From NCBI RefSeq assembly GCF_900491935.1, contig NZ_UEXK01000004.1, forward strand, positions 515,993 through 578,964: a stretch of 62,972 bases of DNA, read 5' to 3'. The notes under the pieces are model-generated. The model searched no databases. It was not told the origin of the DNA and was given only the letters and a program-made list of their open reading frames with translations. The DNA comes from Klenkia terrae (GTDB lineage: Bacteria; Actinomycetota; Actinomycetes; Mycobacteriales; Geodermatophilaceae). Below, one piece after another: positions 40,712 to 48,837 of the stretch (within the stretch, counting starts at the first letter, position 1; every line of letters begins with the position of its first letter). Made by a program: the position numbers and the translations under genes.

Positions 40712-41755
40712 GTGCTCGCCGGCATCGACACCCACAAGGACACCCTGGCCGTGGCCGTCATCGACCCGGTCGGGCGGCCGCTGGTCGTGACCGACCTGGC
40801 CAACACCGAGGCCGGGTTCGACGAACTCGAAGCCCTGCTCGCCGAACATTCAGTCGACCGGGTCGGGATCGAGGGATCGGGCAACTACGGCCGCGGCGCC
40901 GCGATCCGGCTCGCGATGGCCGGCGGCATGCAGGTCGTGGAGGTGCCGCCCTCGCTGACTTCCAGGGAGCGGTCCAGCCGGCCCGGGCAGGGCAAGACCG
41001 ACCCGGTGGACTGCCTGGCCATCGCCCGGATCACCGCCCGGGAGACCGACCTGCCACCGGTGCGCCTGGCCGTCGGGCAAGCCGCCGACCTCCGTGCACT
41101 GGCCGACTACCGCAACCAACTCGTCGCCGAACGCACCGCCCTGGCCAACCGCACCCACGCCGAACTGCACGGCCTGCTCCCCGGCTACCAGGTGACCGTG
41201 CCGCGACTGACCGCACCGACGTTCCTCACCGCCGCCACCGACCTGCTGCGGAGTGACACCCGGATCCGCGCTCAGCTCACCCTGCGGCGGCTGAGCCGCC
41301 TCACCGAGCTGACCGCCCAGATCAAGGAACTCACCGCCCTGATCACCACCACGATGGACACCATCGACACCGGACTCACCGACCTCTACGGAGTGGGCCC
41401 GGTCGGCGCGGCCACGATCCTCGGCGAGGTCGCCGACATCCGCCGCTACCGATCCCGGCACGCCTTCGCCGCCGCCAACGGCACCGCACCCATCCCCGCC
41501 TCCTCCGGGCGCACCAGCCGCCACCGACTTAACCGAGCCGGCAACCGCACCCTGAACCGGGTGCTCTACACGATGGCCATCACCCAGATCCGCGCCGATA
41601 CCGAAGGACGGGCCTACTACCAGCGCAAACGCGCCGAAGGAAAGACCGGCCGCGAAGCCCTCCGCTGCCTCAAGCGCCGACTCTCCGACCTGATCTACAC
41701 CACCATGCACGCCGACCTCGCCGAGCAGTCAACGCCCGCCACCACAGCGGCCTAA
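40712..41755 (+). CDS. IS110-family DEDD recombinase (transposase)
   Basis: The 347-residue protein has both IS110 domains. The N-terminal RuvC-like DEDD domain shows Gly-Ile-Asp-Thr-His-Lys-Asp, Gly-Ile-Glu-Gly-Ser-Gly-Asn-Tyr and Lys-Thr-Asp-Pro-Val-Asp. The C-terminal Tnp domain (from about 225) shows Tyr-Gly-Val-Gly-Pro-Val-Gly-Ala, Gly-Thr-Ala-Pro-Ile-Pro-Ala-Ser-Ser-Gly and the catalytic-serine type context. It appears intact and full length. The GTG start follows GAAGGAG. Confidence 0.93.
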   Translation: MLAGIDTHKDTLAVAVIDPVGRPLVVTDLANTEAGFDELEALLAEHSVDRVGIEGSGNYGRGAAIRLAMAGGMQVVEVPPSLTSRERSSRPGQGKTDPVDCLAIARITARETDLPPVRLAVGQAADLRALADYRNQLVAERTALANRTHAELHGLLPGYQVTVPRLTAPTFLTAATDLLRSDTRIRAQLTLRRLSRLTELTAQIKELTALITTTMDTIDTGLTDLYGVGPVGAATILGEVADIRRYRSRHAFAAANGTAPIPASSGRTSRHRLNRAGNRTLNRVLYTMAITQIRADTEGRAYYQRKRAEGKTGREALRCLKRRLSDLIYTTMHADLAEQSTPATTAA

Positions 41756-42514
41756 GACACCCAGCAGCGCAGCACCTCGCCGCGGTTGACACATAGGAGC
41801 TCATCCCGGGTGCCCGCACTCGTTGTGACAGGTGTGCCCGGCCGCGCTGCACCCGCCGGAGACGTGGTCAGCCCGCATGTCCGCCCGAGCGCCGCCGCCG
41901 CCGCGAACTCCCGCGCCGCCGACGAGCCAGGGAGCGCCCGGGACCCATCCGGGGCCTACCCGATCGCCGGATCATCGATCGTCCGGTTTTGTGCCGCCGG
42001 ACCGTCGGTGCGCGGGCAGGGAGGACGTGCGGATGGTGCTCGGGACCCATCGCCCCGGGATCCCGTCGCCCGTGCACCGACGTGGTGTTCAGCGCTCTTC
42101 CGGCAGCGCTCGAGGTGCGGAGGCACCGGCTCGGTCCGGAGCAGTGTCACCCGGGGCCACCAAGGGGCAGCACGGCCAATTCCGCGGGCCGCCCGAGCGG
42201 GTACGACAGCGGACTGTTCGACGGCACGCCCCGTGGCCGGCATCGCCCTTGCGGTCCGCGACGTGAGGGCCGCCGGTGTCGGGGCAACAGCTCGGTGGGG
42301 CATCCACCGGCGCCGGTCTTCCCCATTCTGGAGCGCCGGACGACGTCACCCCGTGGTTGACCGGTGCCGTGGCTGCACCCATCTGCCAGGAGCCGGCGCA
42401 CGTCACCCCGAGCCAGGCCGTCGATGTCCGCTCATGTCACCCCGGGCGCGCCCGTCAGTCACCAGGAGGCGACCAACGCCTGGACAGCTGTCCAACGCGC
42501 TGAGGAGGAGAGCC
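41756..42514. other. Gene-free interval between IS110 and the excisionase gene
   Basis: About 760 bp carry no supportable gene. After the IS end, the last third contains three copies of GTCACCCCG (42345-42353, 42402-42410, 42436-42444), with a related GTCACCCGG near 42147. The copies sit 60-170 bp ahead of the excisionase gene and could be protein-binding sites or chance GC repeats. Confidence 0.4.
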
Positions 42515-42706
42515 ATGACCAGTCGACTGCTGACCACCGAGGACGTCGCTGCCCGGTTCCGCACGAGCCCGGCAACGGTTCGGTACTGGCGTCATGCCGG
42601 GATCGGACCGGCCGGGGTGAAGGTGGGCCGGCGGGTGCTCTACGAGGAGGTGGAGTGCGACCGGTGGTGGGAGGCCAAGCGGTCGGCCGCCCTGACCGTC
42701 TCCTGA
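42515..42706 (+). CDS. xis: Excisionase-like helix-turn-helix protein
   Basis: The 63-residue protein is a single MerR/BldC-like winged helix: Leu-Leu-Thr-Thr-Glu-Asp-Val-Ala-Ala-Arg-Phe, then Thr-Ser-Pro-Ala-Thr-Val-Arg-Tyr-Trp-Arg, then Val-Gly-Arg-Arg-Val-Leu-Tyr. Small proteins of this kind next to an integrase usually bend attachment-site DNA to favour excision and may also regulate. The ATG follows GAGGAGGAG. It is convergent with the integrase gene, 22 bp away. Confidence 0.82.
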   Translation: MTSRLLTTEDVAARFRTSPATVRYWRHAGIGPAGVKVGRRVLYEEVECDRWWEAKRSAALTVS

Positions 42707-42728
42707 CCGGCGTCGGCTCCGGGGCCGT

Positions 42729-43976
42729 TCACCTGCCCAGCACGGTGGCGGCCTCGGCGCTGACGACGTGCCGGTCGAAGTAGACGTCCAGGGTCATCGA
42801 GGGGTTGGCGTGGCCCAGCTGGTCGGCGACCTGCCGCGGGGTGAACCCCGCTTCCTCGAGCCTCGTGGCCACCGTCTTGCGGAAGGTGTGGGAGGTGACC
42901 CTCGACCAAGGGCCCTCCTCGCACCGCACCGGTCGCGCGCCCGTCGTCGCCGGAGGTAGCAGTCCGGTCCCCCCGCAGGTGGCGCAGTCGAAGGAGTCCA
43001 GCAGCACCCGGAGGTCCCCGGAGACGTTGCTGGGGTCGCGGACCGTGCCGGCAACCGGGGAGGGGAACACCAGTCCACTGTCGGGGTGACGGGAGCCCGA
43101 CAGCCGGCGGCGGGCCATGTCCTGCGCGAAGGCCGGGAGGGCCACCACCCGCCAGCCGGCGGCGGTCTTGGTCCGCGGCTGCACGACCAGCCCCTGCTTG
43201 GGCACCCGCACGACGGTGCCGGCGACCTCCCAGGTGCCGGTGTCCAGGTCCAGCAGGGTCTTCCCCTGCACCTTCCCGGCGCGCACGGCCAACGCCTCGC
43301 CGATCCGGGCACCGGTGGCCAGCATCCAGTCCACGACGTCGGGCAGGTCCAGGGCCTGCGCCCGCTCGCTGGTCGCGAACAGCTCGACCAGCCGTGCGGT
43401 GTCCTCGGGCGTCAGGGCTCGCGGGGCCTTCTTGGCAGTGCGGGTGACCCGGACGCCGGCGTCCCGGACCGGGTTGGCGGTGACGGCGCCGTCGACGATG
43501 GCCAGGGCGAACATGCCCGACAGGCAGGCTCGGGCGGTCTTGGCCGCACCCGGGCCGCTGGTGCCGGCGATCGCGGTGATCGCCCGCGCCACCCGGCCGG
43601 GGGTGACCTCGCGCAGGCAGAGCTCCCCCAGGGCCGGCAGCACCGAGGTCCGGATGATCGACCGGTAGGTGCGCTCGGTGCCGGTGGACCAGCCGTGGTC
43701 GGTGGCCAGCCACGCGTCGACCAGGGCGGTGACCCTGCTGCTGGCGGTGAGCAAGCCGGTGCCGTGCGGACCGCGGCGGGTGGTCAGCTCGGTCTTCAGT
43801 GCCCGCTCGGCGGCGGCCTTGCTGCGACCGGTCTTGGACACCAGCCGGGTGCGGCCGTCGAAGTCGCGGAACCGGGCGCGGGCCTGGACCTCACCGCCGG
43901 CCGTCGGGAAGAACCCGATCGTGCCGAACGTGCCCACCGGCAGTGGTGGTCGGCCCACCAGGCACCATCTCCTCAT
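42729..43976 (-). CDS. int: Tyrosine-family site-specific integrase
   Basis: This is a 415-residue phage-type recombinase. A core-binding SAM-like domain lies at about 75-175, and the catalytic domain follows. It carries the first Arg in Ala-Thr-Gly-Ala-Arg-Ile-Gly-Glu, His-x-x-Arg in Ser-His-Thr-Phe-Arg-Lys-Thr, the second His in Leu-Gly-His-Ala-Asn and the nucleophile in Asp-Val-Tyr-Phe. A small Cys-rich insertion (Cys-Ala-Thr-Cys...Cys-Glu) sits before the His-x-x-Arg motif, possibly a zinc knuckle. It is adjacent to tRNA-Asn and should catalyse island integration there. The start codon lies inside a large hairpin. Confidence 0.93.
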   Translation of the reverse strand: MRRWCLVGRPPLPVGTFGTIGFFPTAGGEVQARARFRDFDGRTRLVSKTGRSKAAAERALKTELTTRRGPHGTGLLTASSRVTALVDAWLATDHGWSTGTERTYRSIIRTSVLPALGELCLREVTPGRVARAITAIAGTSGPGAAKTARACLSGMFALAIVDGAVTANPVRDAGVRVTRTAKKAPRALTPEDTARLVELFATSERAQALDLPDVVDWMLATGARIGEALAVRAGKVQGKTLLDLDTGTWEVAGTVVRVPKQGLVVQPRTKTAAGWRVVALPAFAQDMARRRLSGSRHPDSGLVFPSPVAGTVRDPSNVSGDLRVLLDSFDCATCGGTGLLPPATTGARPVRCEEGPWSRVTSHTFRKTVATRLEEAGFTPRQVADQLGHANPSMTLDVYFDRHVVSAEAATVLGR

Positions 43977-44005
43977 CGTTTTCGATGAGTAGATGATGCC
44001 TGGTG
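43956..44005 (-). repeat. 50-bp hairpin spanning the integrase start codon
   Basis: Two 23-bp arms (43956-43978 and 43983-44005) match at 21 of 23 positions around a TTTT loop; the innermost 7 bp are CTCATCG and CGATGAG. The integrase ATG (43974-43976) lies within one arm. In the integrase mRNA this would bury the start codon in a stem. It lies 30 bp from the right attachment repeat. Confidence 0.8.
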
Positions 44006-44034
44006 TCAGGCGCTGGACCTATACCTGCAGGTCA

Positions 44035-44072
44035 TGGCTCCCCCGTCTGGACTCGAACCAGAAACCGTTCGA
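44035..44072 (-). repeat. Right attachment site within tRNA-Asn
   Basis: This 38-bp segment forms the 3' half of the functional tRNA-Asn and is repeated at 5619-5656. It was supplied by the incoming element and restores a complete tRNA. The 24 bp at 44049-44072 are identical in both copies, so the crossover lies there or in the adjoining 13 bp. Confidence 0.92.
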
Positions 44073-44110
44073 TTAACAGTCGAATGCTCTGCCAATTGAG
44101 CTACGGGGGA
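44038..44110 (-). tRNA. tRNA-Asn (GTT)
   Basis: This is a complete 73-nt cloverleaf followed by an encoded CCA. The acceptor stem TCCCCCG pairs with CGGGGGA, the D arm is GCTC...GAGC, the anticodon stem TTCGA/TCGAA holds loop CTGTTAA with anticodon GTT, and the T arm is TCTGG-TTCGAGT-CCAGA. It is the integration target of the island and remains intact because the element carries the 3' half. Confidence 0.96.
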
Positions 44111-44223
44111 CCGCGTCGTGCGGTTGCCGAGATTACCCCACGAGCGGCCCGTCCCCTGGGGGCACCCCCGGGTGTGTCGGCCGGTAGCGTCGATCATCCC
44201 CAGCCACCCACCAGGAGGTCCCC

Positions 44224-44424
44224 GTGGCCAAGTTGTCCTTCCTCGCCGGCTTCGGTGCCGGCTACGTGCTCGGCGCCCGCGCCGGCCGTGACCGATACGA
44301 GCAGATCCGCCGCGCCTACGACCACGCCAAGGACGACCCGCGCCTGCAGTCGCTGGCCGGCACGCTGCGCGCCCAGGCCGACAACGCCGTCGCCGCCGCG
44401 AAGTCCGACCTGCGCGACCGCTGA
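44224..44424 (+). CDS. Small YtxH-like protein
   Basis: The 66-residue protein has an N-terminal Gly/Ala-rich hydrophobic stretch (Phe-Leu-Ala-Gly-Phe-Gly-Ala-Gly-Tyr-Val-Leu-Gly) and then a charged helix with Ala-Gly-Arg-Asp-Arg-Tyr-Glu-Gln-Ile. This pattern is common in short actinobacterial YtxH-type proteins of unknown role, possibly membrane associated. The GTG start follows AGGAGG. It is the first gene to the right of the island. Confidence 0.78.
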   Translation: MAKLSFLAGFGAGYVLGARAGRDRYEQIRRAYDHAKDDPRLQSLAGTLRAQADNAVAAAKSDLRDR

Positions 44425-44425
44425 G

Positions 44426-44980
44426 TCAGCGGGTCGTGTCCTCGCCCTCGACGGCCTCGGCCAACCGCTGGCGGGCCACGTCCCGGGCGGCCGGGTCGTC
44501 CCGGTCGGCGTCGTCGTCGAACACCACGGTCCACTCCCGGGCGGACTGACCGGGCACGCGGCGGGCCACCAGCAGCACCCCTCCCCCGGCCGGCAGCGGG
44601 TGGCGCTTGCTGGCCACCACCGTCTGGTCCACCCGCCGCCGCACCACCGCCGGCAGCTCGCCGGCGTCGTCCAGCACGTGCCGGGTGACCGCCCCCCGCG
44701 CCTGCACGCCGGGTTCGACCTCGAGCAGAGGGGTCACCGCGAACGAGCCGCCGGTCTCGGTCGCCGCCCAGCGGGCGTGCCCGACCAGGTGCCAAGGCAG
44801 CAGTTCGCCCTCGGGGGCGTCGGCGCCGTCGGGGACGGTCCGCAGCCCGGCCGAGGTGGCGGCCAGCCAGCCGCCGTCCCGGCGCGCGCCCCAGGCCAGC
44901 ACGTCCTCGGACCCGGCGGCCTGCGCGACCGGGCCGGGCGGGCGGCCGAAGCGCTGCACGAGCCGGCGGAACGGGTTCAC
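44426..44980 (-). CDS. Hypothetical protein downstream of dnaG
   Basis: The 184-residue soluble protein is of unknown family. It has a beta-rich central part (Leu-Ala-Ala-Thr-Ser-Ala-Gly-Leu-Arg-Thr-Val) and an acidic tail with Phe-Asp-Asp-Asp-Ala-Asp. No signal peptide or membrane helix is seen. The start overlaps the dnaG stop by 4 bp (GTGA), so it is translated with the primase. The dnaG neighbour is conserved in related actinobacteria, which supports a real gene, but its function is not evident. Confidence 0.75.
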   Translation of the reverse strand: MNPFRRLVQRFGRPPGPVAQAAGSEDVLAWGARRDGGWLAATSAGLRTVPDGADAPEGELLPWHLVGHARWAATETGGSFAVTPLLEVEPGVQARGAVTRHVLDDAGELPAVVRRRVDQTVVASKRHPLPAGGGVLLVARRVPGQSAREWTVVFDDDADRDDPAARDVARQRLAEAVEGEDTTR

Positions 44981-46875
44981 GCGCTGAGCCCGCCGATGGC
45001 CCGCTCGCGCAGCGACCGGGCCTCCTGCTCCAGGGCGACCAGCTGGCCGAAGACCTTCGTGTACTCCTCGGGCGCCTCGACCGGGTTCATCCGCTGCAGC
45101 CGGCCCTTGAGCGCGGTCACCCGGCGCACCGTCGCCATCTCCTGCAGGCGGGTCAGCACCGCGTGCACGTACCCGCTGTCCGGCTCGTCGGACGGCGACT
45201 TCAGCGGCTCCACCGCCAGGGCCGGCAGCAGGCGGCGGGCCTCGTCGGACTCCGCCGCGGCACCCACCTGGTCCAGCCAGGCGGCCCCGCCCACGGTCGC
45301 CCCGGCGGCTCCCCCGGCGGCGGCGATCGCCGCCGCGACCGCCGCGTAGTCCGGGTGCGTCCAGGAATCCGGAGCGATGCCGTCGAAGGCCGGGCCGGCG
45401 AGCTCCGGCGCCTGCAGCGCCGTCTTCACCGCCTCGCGCTCGATGAACGCCGCGGCGTCGTCCGCCGTGCGCGCGGGTGCCTTCGCCCGCGGCGCGGGCC
45501 GGCCGTTGGTCGCGCCCTCACCGGTCAGCGCGCGCACCCGGGCCAGCACCTCGGCCTCGTCGGTGTTGCCCAGCATGCCGGCCAGCTGGCGGGCGTACGC
45601 CGGGCGCAGCGCGTGGTCCTTGATGCCGGCCACCATCGGCGCGGCCTTGTCCAGCGCGTGCACCCGACCCTCGACGGTGTCCAGGTCGTAGCCGGCCAAC
45701 GTCGTCTTGAGCACGAAGGCGATCAGCGGGACCCGCCGGGCGACCAGGTCGCGGACGGCGGCGTCGCCGTGCGCCTGGCGCAGCTCGCAGGGGTCCCGGC
45801 CGTCGGGCTCGACGGCGACGAAGGTCTGCCCGACGAACCGCTGGTCCTCGGCGAAGGTCTTCATCGCCGCCGCCTGGCCGGCCTTGTCGCCGTCGAAGCA
45901 GTAGACGACCTCGCCGCGGAACTCGTCCTGGTCCATCAGCAGCCGGCGCAGCACGTTGATGTGCTCGGCGCCGAACGCCGTCCCGCAGGAGGCGACCGCG
46001 GTGGTCACCCCGGCGATGTGGCACGCCATCACGTCGGTGTAGCCCTCGACGACGACGGCCCGGTGCTGGCGGGCGATGTCCCGCTTGGCCCGCTCCACGC
46101 CGTAGAGCACGGTGGACTTCTTGTAGAGCGGGGTCTCGGGGGTGTTCAGGTACTTCGGGCCCGGGTCGTCGTCGGCCAGCTTGCGGGCGCCGAAGCCGAT
46201 GACGTCGCCGGTGATGTCCCGGATCGGCCACAGCAGCCGGCGGTGGAACCGGTCGATCGAGGTCCCGCGCGAGGACTGCTTGCTCAGCCCGGCCAGCTCG
46301 AGCTCGGCCTGGCTGAAGCCCGCCCCGCGCAGGTGCCGGGTCAGCACGTCCCAGCCGGCCGGGGCGAAGCCGCAGTCGAACTCGGCGGCCATCTCCCGGG
46401 TGAAGCCGCGCTCGGCGAGGAAGGTGCGGGCGATCGCGGCGTCGGGGGTGGCCAGCTGCTGCCGGTAGAACTCCGCGGCGGCTGTGTTGGCCGCCACCAG
46501 CCGGGCGCGCTGGCCGGCCGCGGCGCGGTCCGGGGCGCCGGTGGGCCGGCCGCCGTCGTCCTCGTACTGCAGCTGGATGCCGACCTTGCCGGCCAGCAGC
46601 TCGACGGCCTCGCTGAAGGACAGGTGGTCGATGTCCTGCACGAACTTGATGACGTCGCCGCCCGCGCCGCAGCCGAAGCAGTAGAACAGCTGCCGGGCGG
46701 GGGTGACGTGGAAGGACGGCGACTTCTCGTCGTGGAAGGGGCACAGCCCCTTCAGCGACCCGCCCCCGGCGCGCTTGAGCTGCAGGTGCTCGCCGACGAC
46801 CTCGTCGATCGTGGCCCGCTCGCGCACCGTGGCGATGTCGGCGGCCCGGATGCGGCCGCGCCGCTCACCGGCCAT
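44977..46875 (-). CDS. dnaG: DNA primase
   Basis: The 632-residue primase synthesises RNA primers at the replication fork. The CHC2 zinc finger is visible near residues 40-72 (Cys-Pro-Phe-His-Asp...Cys-Phe-Gly-Cys). It is followed by the catalytic Toprim region with Val-Val-Glu-Gly-Tyr-Thr-Asp-Val and Phe-Asp-Gly-Asp-Lys-Ala-Gly. The C-terminal helical part should contact the replicative helicase. Length is normal. It has overlapping reading with the small hypothetical gene downstream. Confidence 0.96.
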   Translation of the reverse strand: MAGERRGRIRAADIATVRERATIDEVVGEHLQLKRAGGGSLKGLCPFHDEKSPSFHVTPARQLFYCFGCGAGGDVIKFVQDIDHLSFSEAVELLAGKVGIQLQYEDDGGRPTGAPDRAAAGQRARLVAANTAAAEFYRQQLATPDAAIARTFLAERGFTREMAAEFDCGFAPAGWDVLTRHLRGAGFSQAELELAGLSKQSSRGTSIDRFHRRLLWPIRDITGDVIGFGARKLADDDPGPKYLNTPETPLYKKSTVLYGVERAKRDIARQHRAVVVEGYTDVMACHIAGVTTAVASCGTAFGAEHINVLRRLLMDQDEFRGEVVYCFDGDKAGQAAAMKTFAEDQRFVGQTFVAVEPDGRDPCELRQAHGDAAVRDLVARRVPLIAFVLKTTLAGYDLDTVEGRVHALDKAAPMVAGIKDHALRPAYARQLAGMLGNTDEAEVLARVRALTGEGATNGRPAPRAKAPARTADDAAAFIEREAVKTALQAPELAGPAFDGIAPDSWTHPDYAAVAAAIAAAGGAAGATVGGAAWLDQVGAAAESDEARRLLPALAVEPLKSPSDEPDSGYVHAVLTRLQEMATVRRVTALKGRLQRMNPVEAPEEYTKVFGQLVALEQEARSLRERAIGGLSA

Positions 46876-46962
46876 GACGAACTCTCCCGTGCACGGATCC
46901 CCTCTCCCGCGCCGACCCGGCTGCCCGGCGCCGTCCCATCATCCCAGCGGCCGCCGACGGCG

Positions 46963-47463
46963 TCACGCGGCCGCCGCGGCCTGGTTCCGCCGGGTGAAGG
47001 TGTGCTCCAGCCAGAGCAGGAAGACCACGTGCCGCAGCGGGACGTCGTCGCGCAGCTCCAGGGTGGGCACCGGGCTCCAGAAGCCGACCCGGCCGCTGGT
47101 GCCCAGGGTCGCGCCGTCCGACGTCCAGACCCGGTTGCGGGCGCCGCCCTGCACCTGGACCAGCACGCCCTCCAGGTCCACGTCGTGCCGGGAGGTCCAG
47201 AACGAGGTGCGCACCGCCCGCATCCGGGTGGTGCCCTCCGGGTCGACCGACAGCCGCGCGCCCAGGTCCCCGCTCTCCTTGCCGAACACCCACTCGGCGC
47301 CGTCGACCACGGCTCGGGCCCGCTCGCGCCAGAACCCGAGCTGGAGGGTGGCGACGACGAGCCCGCCGCTGGCCACCTTGTCGGGCTCGCCGCCGGCGAC
47401 CACCGCGCGCACCCCGGCGTCCATCCCGGCCTCGCCGGGCGCCGGCAGCGTCCAGCGGGTCAT
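46963..47463 (-). CDS. Hypothetical protein
   Basis: The 166-residue product starts Met-Thr-Arg-Trp-Thr-Leu-Pro-Ala-Pro-Gly and is predicted soluble and beta-rich, with several Trp residues (Phe-Trp-Arg-Glu-Arg; Phe-Trp-Thr-Ser-Arg; Phe-Trp-Ser-Pro-Val). I recognise no family. Its ATG overlaps the stop of the DUF218 gene by 3 bp, so the two are coupled. The larger open frame extending upstream is out of phase with the DUF218 gene and is not used. Confidence 0.7.
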   Translation of the reverse strand: MTRWTLPAPGEAGMDAGVRAVVAGGEPDKVASGGLVVATLQLGFWRERARAVVDGAEWVFGKESGDLGARLSVDPEGTTRMRAVRTSFWTSRHDVDLEGVLVQVQGGARNRVWTSDGATLGTSGRVGFWSPVPTLELRDDVPLRHVVFLLWLEHTFTRRNQAAAAA

Positions 47464-48080
47464 CCGATGCCCGGGGCGCCGGCCACGCTCTCGCCGGTCG
47501 CCCGGTAGAGCAGGTAGGCGGCGGTCTCGCGGAGGATGTAGCGGAACTGGGTGCTGCGGGTCTGCACCGCCGGGCCCTGCCGGGTCGGCGAGCTGGCCGC
47601 GTCGATGCCGGAGTCCTCGGCCATCCGCTCGGCCCGCATGGCGTGCCACGGGTCGGTGACCAGGACCGCGGTGGACCAGCCCTGTGCGTCGAACTCGGCG
47701 GCGACCAGCCGCATGCTCTCCAGGGTGTCCACCCCGTCGGTCACCGCGACCAGGTCCTCGGCCGGGACGCCGGCGTCGAGCAGGTAGTCGCGGCCGGCCT
47801 CGGCCTCGGTGAACTCGTCGCCGTCCTTCTTGCCGCCGACGGTGACCACGACGGGGGCGACGCCGTCCTCCCAGAGGGCCAGCGCGTGCTCCAACCGGGC
47901 CTCGAAGATGGAGCTGGGGACGCCGTTGTACTGCGCCGAGCCCAGCACCACGATCGCGTCGGACCGGGGCTCGGCGTCCTGCCGGGCGGTCCACCAGATG
48001 GCGATCGCGGTCGACACCACCACCAGGGCGACGGCGAGCACGGCCGCCCCGACCGCGCGTCCCACGAAGCCTCCGACCAT
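47460..48080 (-). CDS. YdcF/SanA-like DUF218 membrane protein
   Basis: The protein has 206 residues with one N-terminal membrane helix (about 8-30) followed by the DUF218 Rossmann-like domain. The Ile-Val-Val-Leu-Gly-Ser-Ala-Gln-Tyr-Asn motif, Arg-Leu-Glu-His-Ala-Leu-Ala-Leu and Val-Thr-Asp-Pro-Trp-His-Ala-Met-Arg are all typical. Members (SanA, ElyC) affect envelope integrity or vancomycin sensitivity in other bacteria; the reaction is unknown. It is coupled to the hypothetical gene downstream. Confidence 0.85.
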   Translation of the reverse strand: MVGGFVGRAVGAAVLAVALVVVSTAIAIWWTARQDAEPRSDAIVVLGSAQYNGVPSSIFEARLEHALALWEDGVAPVVVTVGGKKDGDEFTEAEAGRDYLLDAGVPAEDLVAVTDGVDTLESMRLVAAEFDAQGWSTAVLVTDPWHAMRAERMAEDSGIDAASSPTRQGPAVQTRSTQFRYILRETAAYLLYRATGESVAGAPGIG

Positions 48081-48139
48081 GCCGTCATGGGTACCACGTG
48101 ACCTTGTCAGCGGAGGTGCAGTGAGCTGGTGGGCGAGGC

Positions 48140-48814
48140 TCAGCCGAAGCCGAGCGAGCCCCCGCACACGCGGTAGCCGTCCTCCTCGACCAGGACGACG
48201 TCCTGCTGGGCGGTCTGCCCGAACACCGTCAGCGCCAGCACGACGTCCACCGCGGGCCGCCCGTCGGGGGCCACCGTGTCGGTCGTGCTGACCACCTCGG
48301 CCTGCACGGAGTCCGGCACCTGGTTGCCACCCATGAGGTCGGTCTCCACGGCGGACTCGGGCACCTGGGCCTGCACCCGCTCGCACAGCAGGTCGTGCAC
48401 CCGCCCCGAGTCCCCGTCCACCGCCGCGTCGATGTAGGCCAGCGCCGCCGCGGACGGCGTGCTGGGGGCGCGGCCGGACACCAGCACGAACCCCAGGACG
48501 GCGAAGAGCACCGTCACCGTCACCACCGCGGAGCCGACCACCGCCGACGTCTGGCTCTTCGGCGACGGCGCCGGGGACCGGTAACCCGGGAAGCCGACGG
48601 CGCGCGCCGTCCCGCCCTGCGATGCGGCCTGCGCCGGCGTGGGCACGTACTGCTGCTGCGGAGCCCCGATCTGGCCGGGGAACACGACCTGGGTCGGGGC
48701 GGCCGGGGGCCCCGAGCCGAGCTGCTGACCAGGGCCGGGCGGTGGGGGCTGGACCACGGCGGTCCTCTCTGCGGCGGGCGGGGGGGCGCCATGCTGCCAG
48801 CCCCGGCCGGTCAC
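48140..48814 (-). CDS. Membrane-anchored Rv0361-like / DUF4878-type protein
   Basis: The 224-residue protein has a Pro/Gln-rich cytoplasmic N-terminus (1-85), one membrane helix (about 90-112) and an extracytoplasmic NTF2-like domain. That domain contains two cysteines (Leu-Leu-Cys-Glu and Arg-Val-Cys-Gly) that probably pair. The architecture matches small actinobacterial lipoprotein-like DUF4878 proteins of unknown function. It has the same plan as the next gene on the same strand, so the two may be paralogs. Confidence 0.72.
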   Translation of the reverse strand: MTGRGWQHGAPPPAAERTAVVQPPPPGPGQQLGSGPPAAPTQVVFPGQIGAPQQQYVPTPAQAASQGGTARAVGFPGYRSPAPSPKSQTSAVVGSAVVTVTVLFAVLGFVLVSGRAPSTPSAAALAYIDAAVDGDSGRVHDLLCERVQAQVPESAVETDLMGGNQVPDSVQAEVVSTTDTVAPDGRPAVDVVLALTVFGQTAQQDVVLVEEDGYRVCGGSLGFG

Positions 48815-48837
48815 CGGAAGTGCTGTGCGCCCACCGA

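Larger units (their letters stand above)
40440..41805 (+). mobile_element. IS110-family insertion sequence
   Basis: One recombinase gene has about 270 bp of structured non-coding DNA before it and a short tail ending near [19 protein letters not shown]110 elements have no terminal inverted repeats, so the borders are estimates; the right one is better placed than the left. The element lies inside the island, between the ParB-like gene and the excisionase. Confidence 0.45.
5619..44072. mobile_element. 38.4-kb tRNA-Asn genomic island carrying metal and redox genes
   Basis: The borders are the 38-bp direct repeats derived from tRNA-Asn. The integrase and excisionase-like genes sit at the tRNA-proximal end, the usual architecture for tyrosine-recombinase islands. 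Rhamnose genes on the left and dnaG-region genes on the right appear to be unrelated host chromosome. Cargo covers arsenic, cobalt uptake, a MerR/BASS pair, a BlaI/M56 copper-respiration-thiol block, a Cd/Zn block, a ParB-like protein and an IS110-family element. I see no relaxase, coupling protein or mating-pore genes. Self-transfer is therefore unlikely, though transfer with a helper element remains possible. Confidence 0.9.

Noticed and set aside
42514-42706. Excisionase read as part of a longer 306-residue protein from 41786
   Set aside because: The upstream part has no protein-like composition, and a strong GAGGAGGAG ribosome site precedes the internal ATG.
5657-43990. Search for conjugation genes (relaxase, coupling protein, FtsK-like TraB, VirB)
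   Set aside because: None found; the ParB-like protein and integrase alone do not make an ICE.
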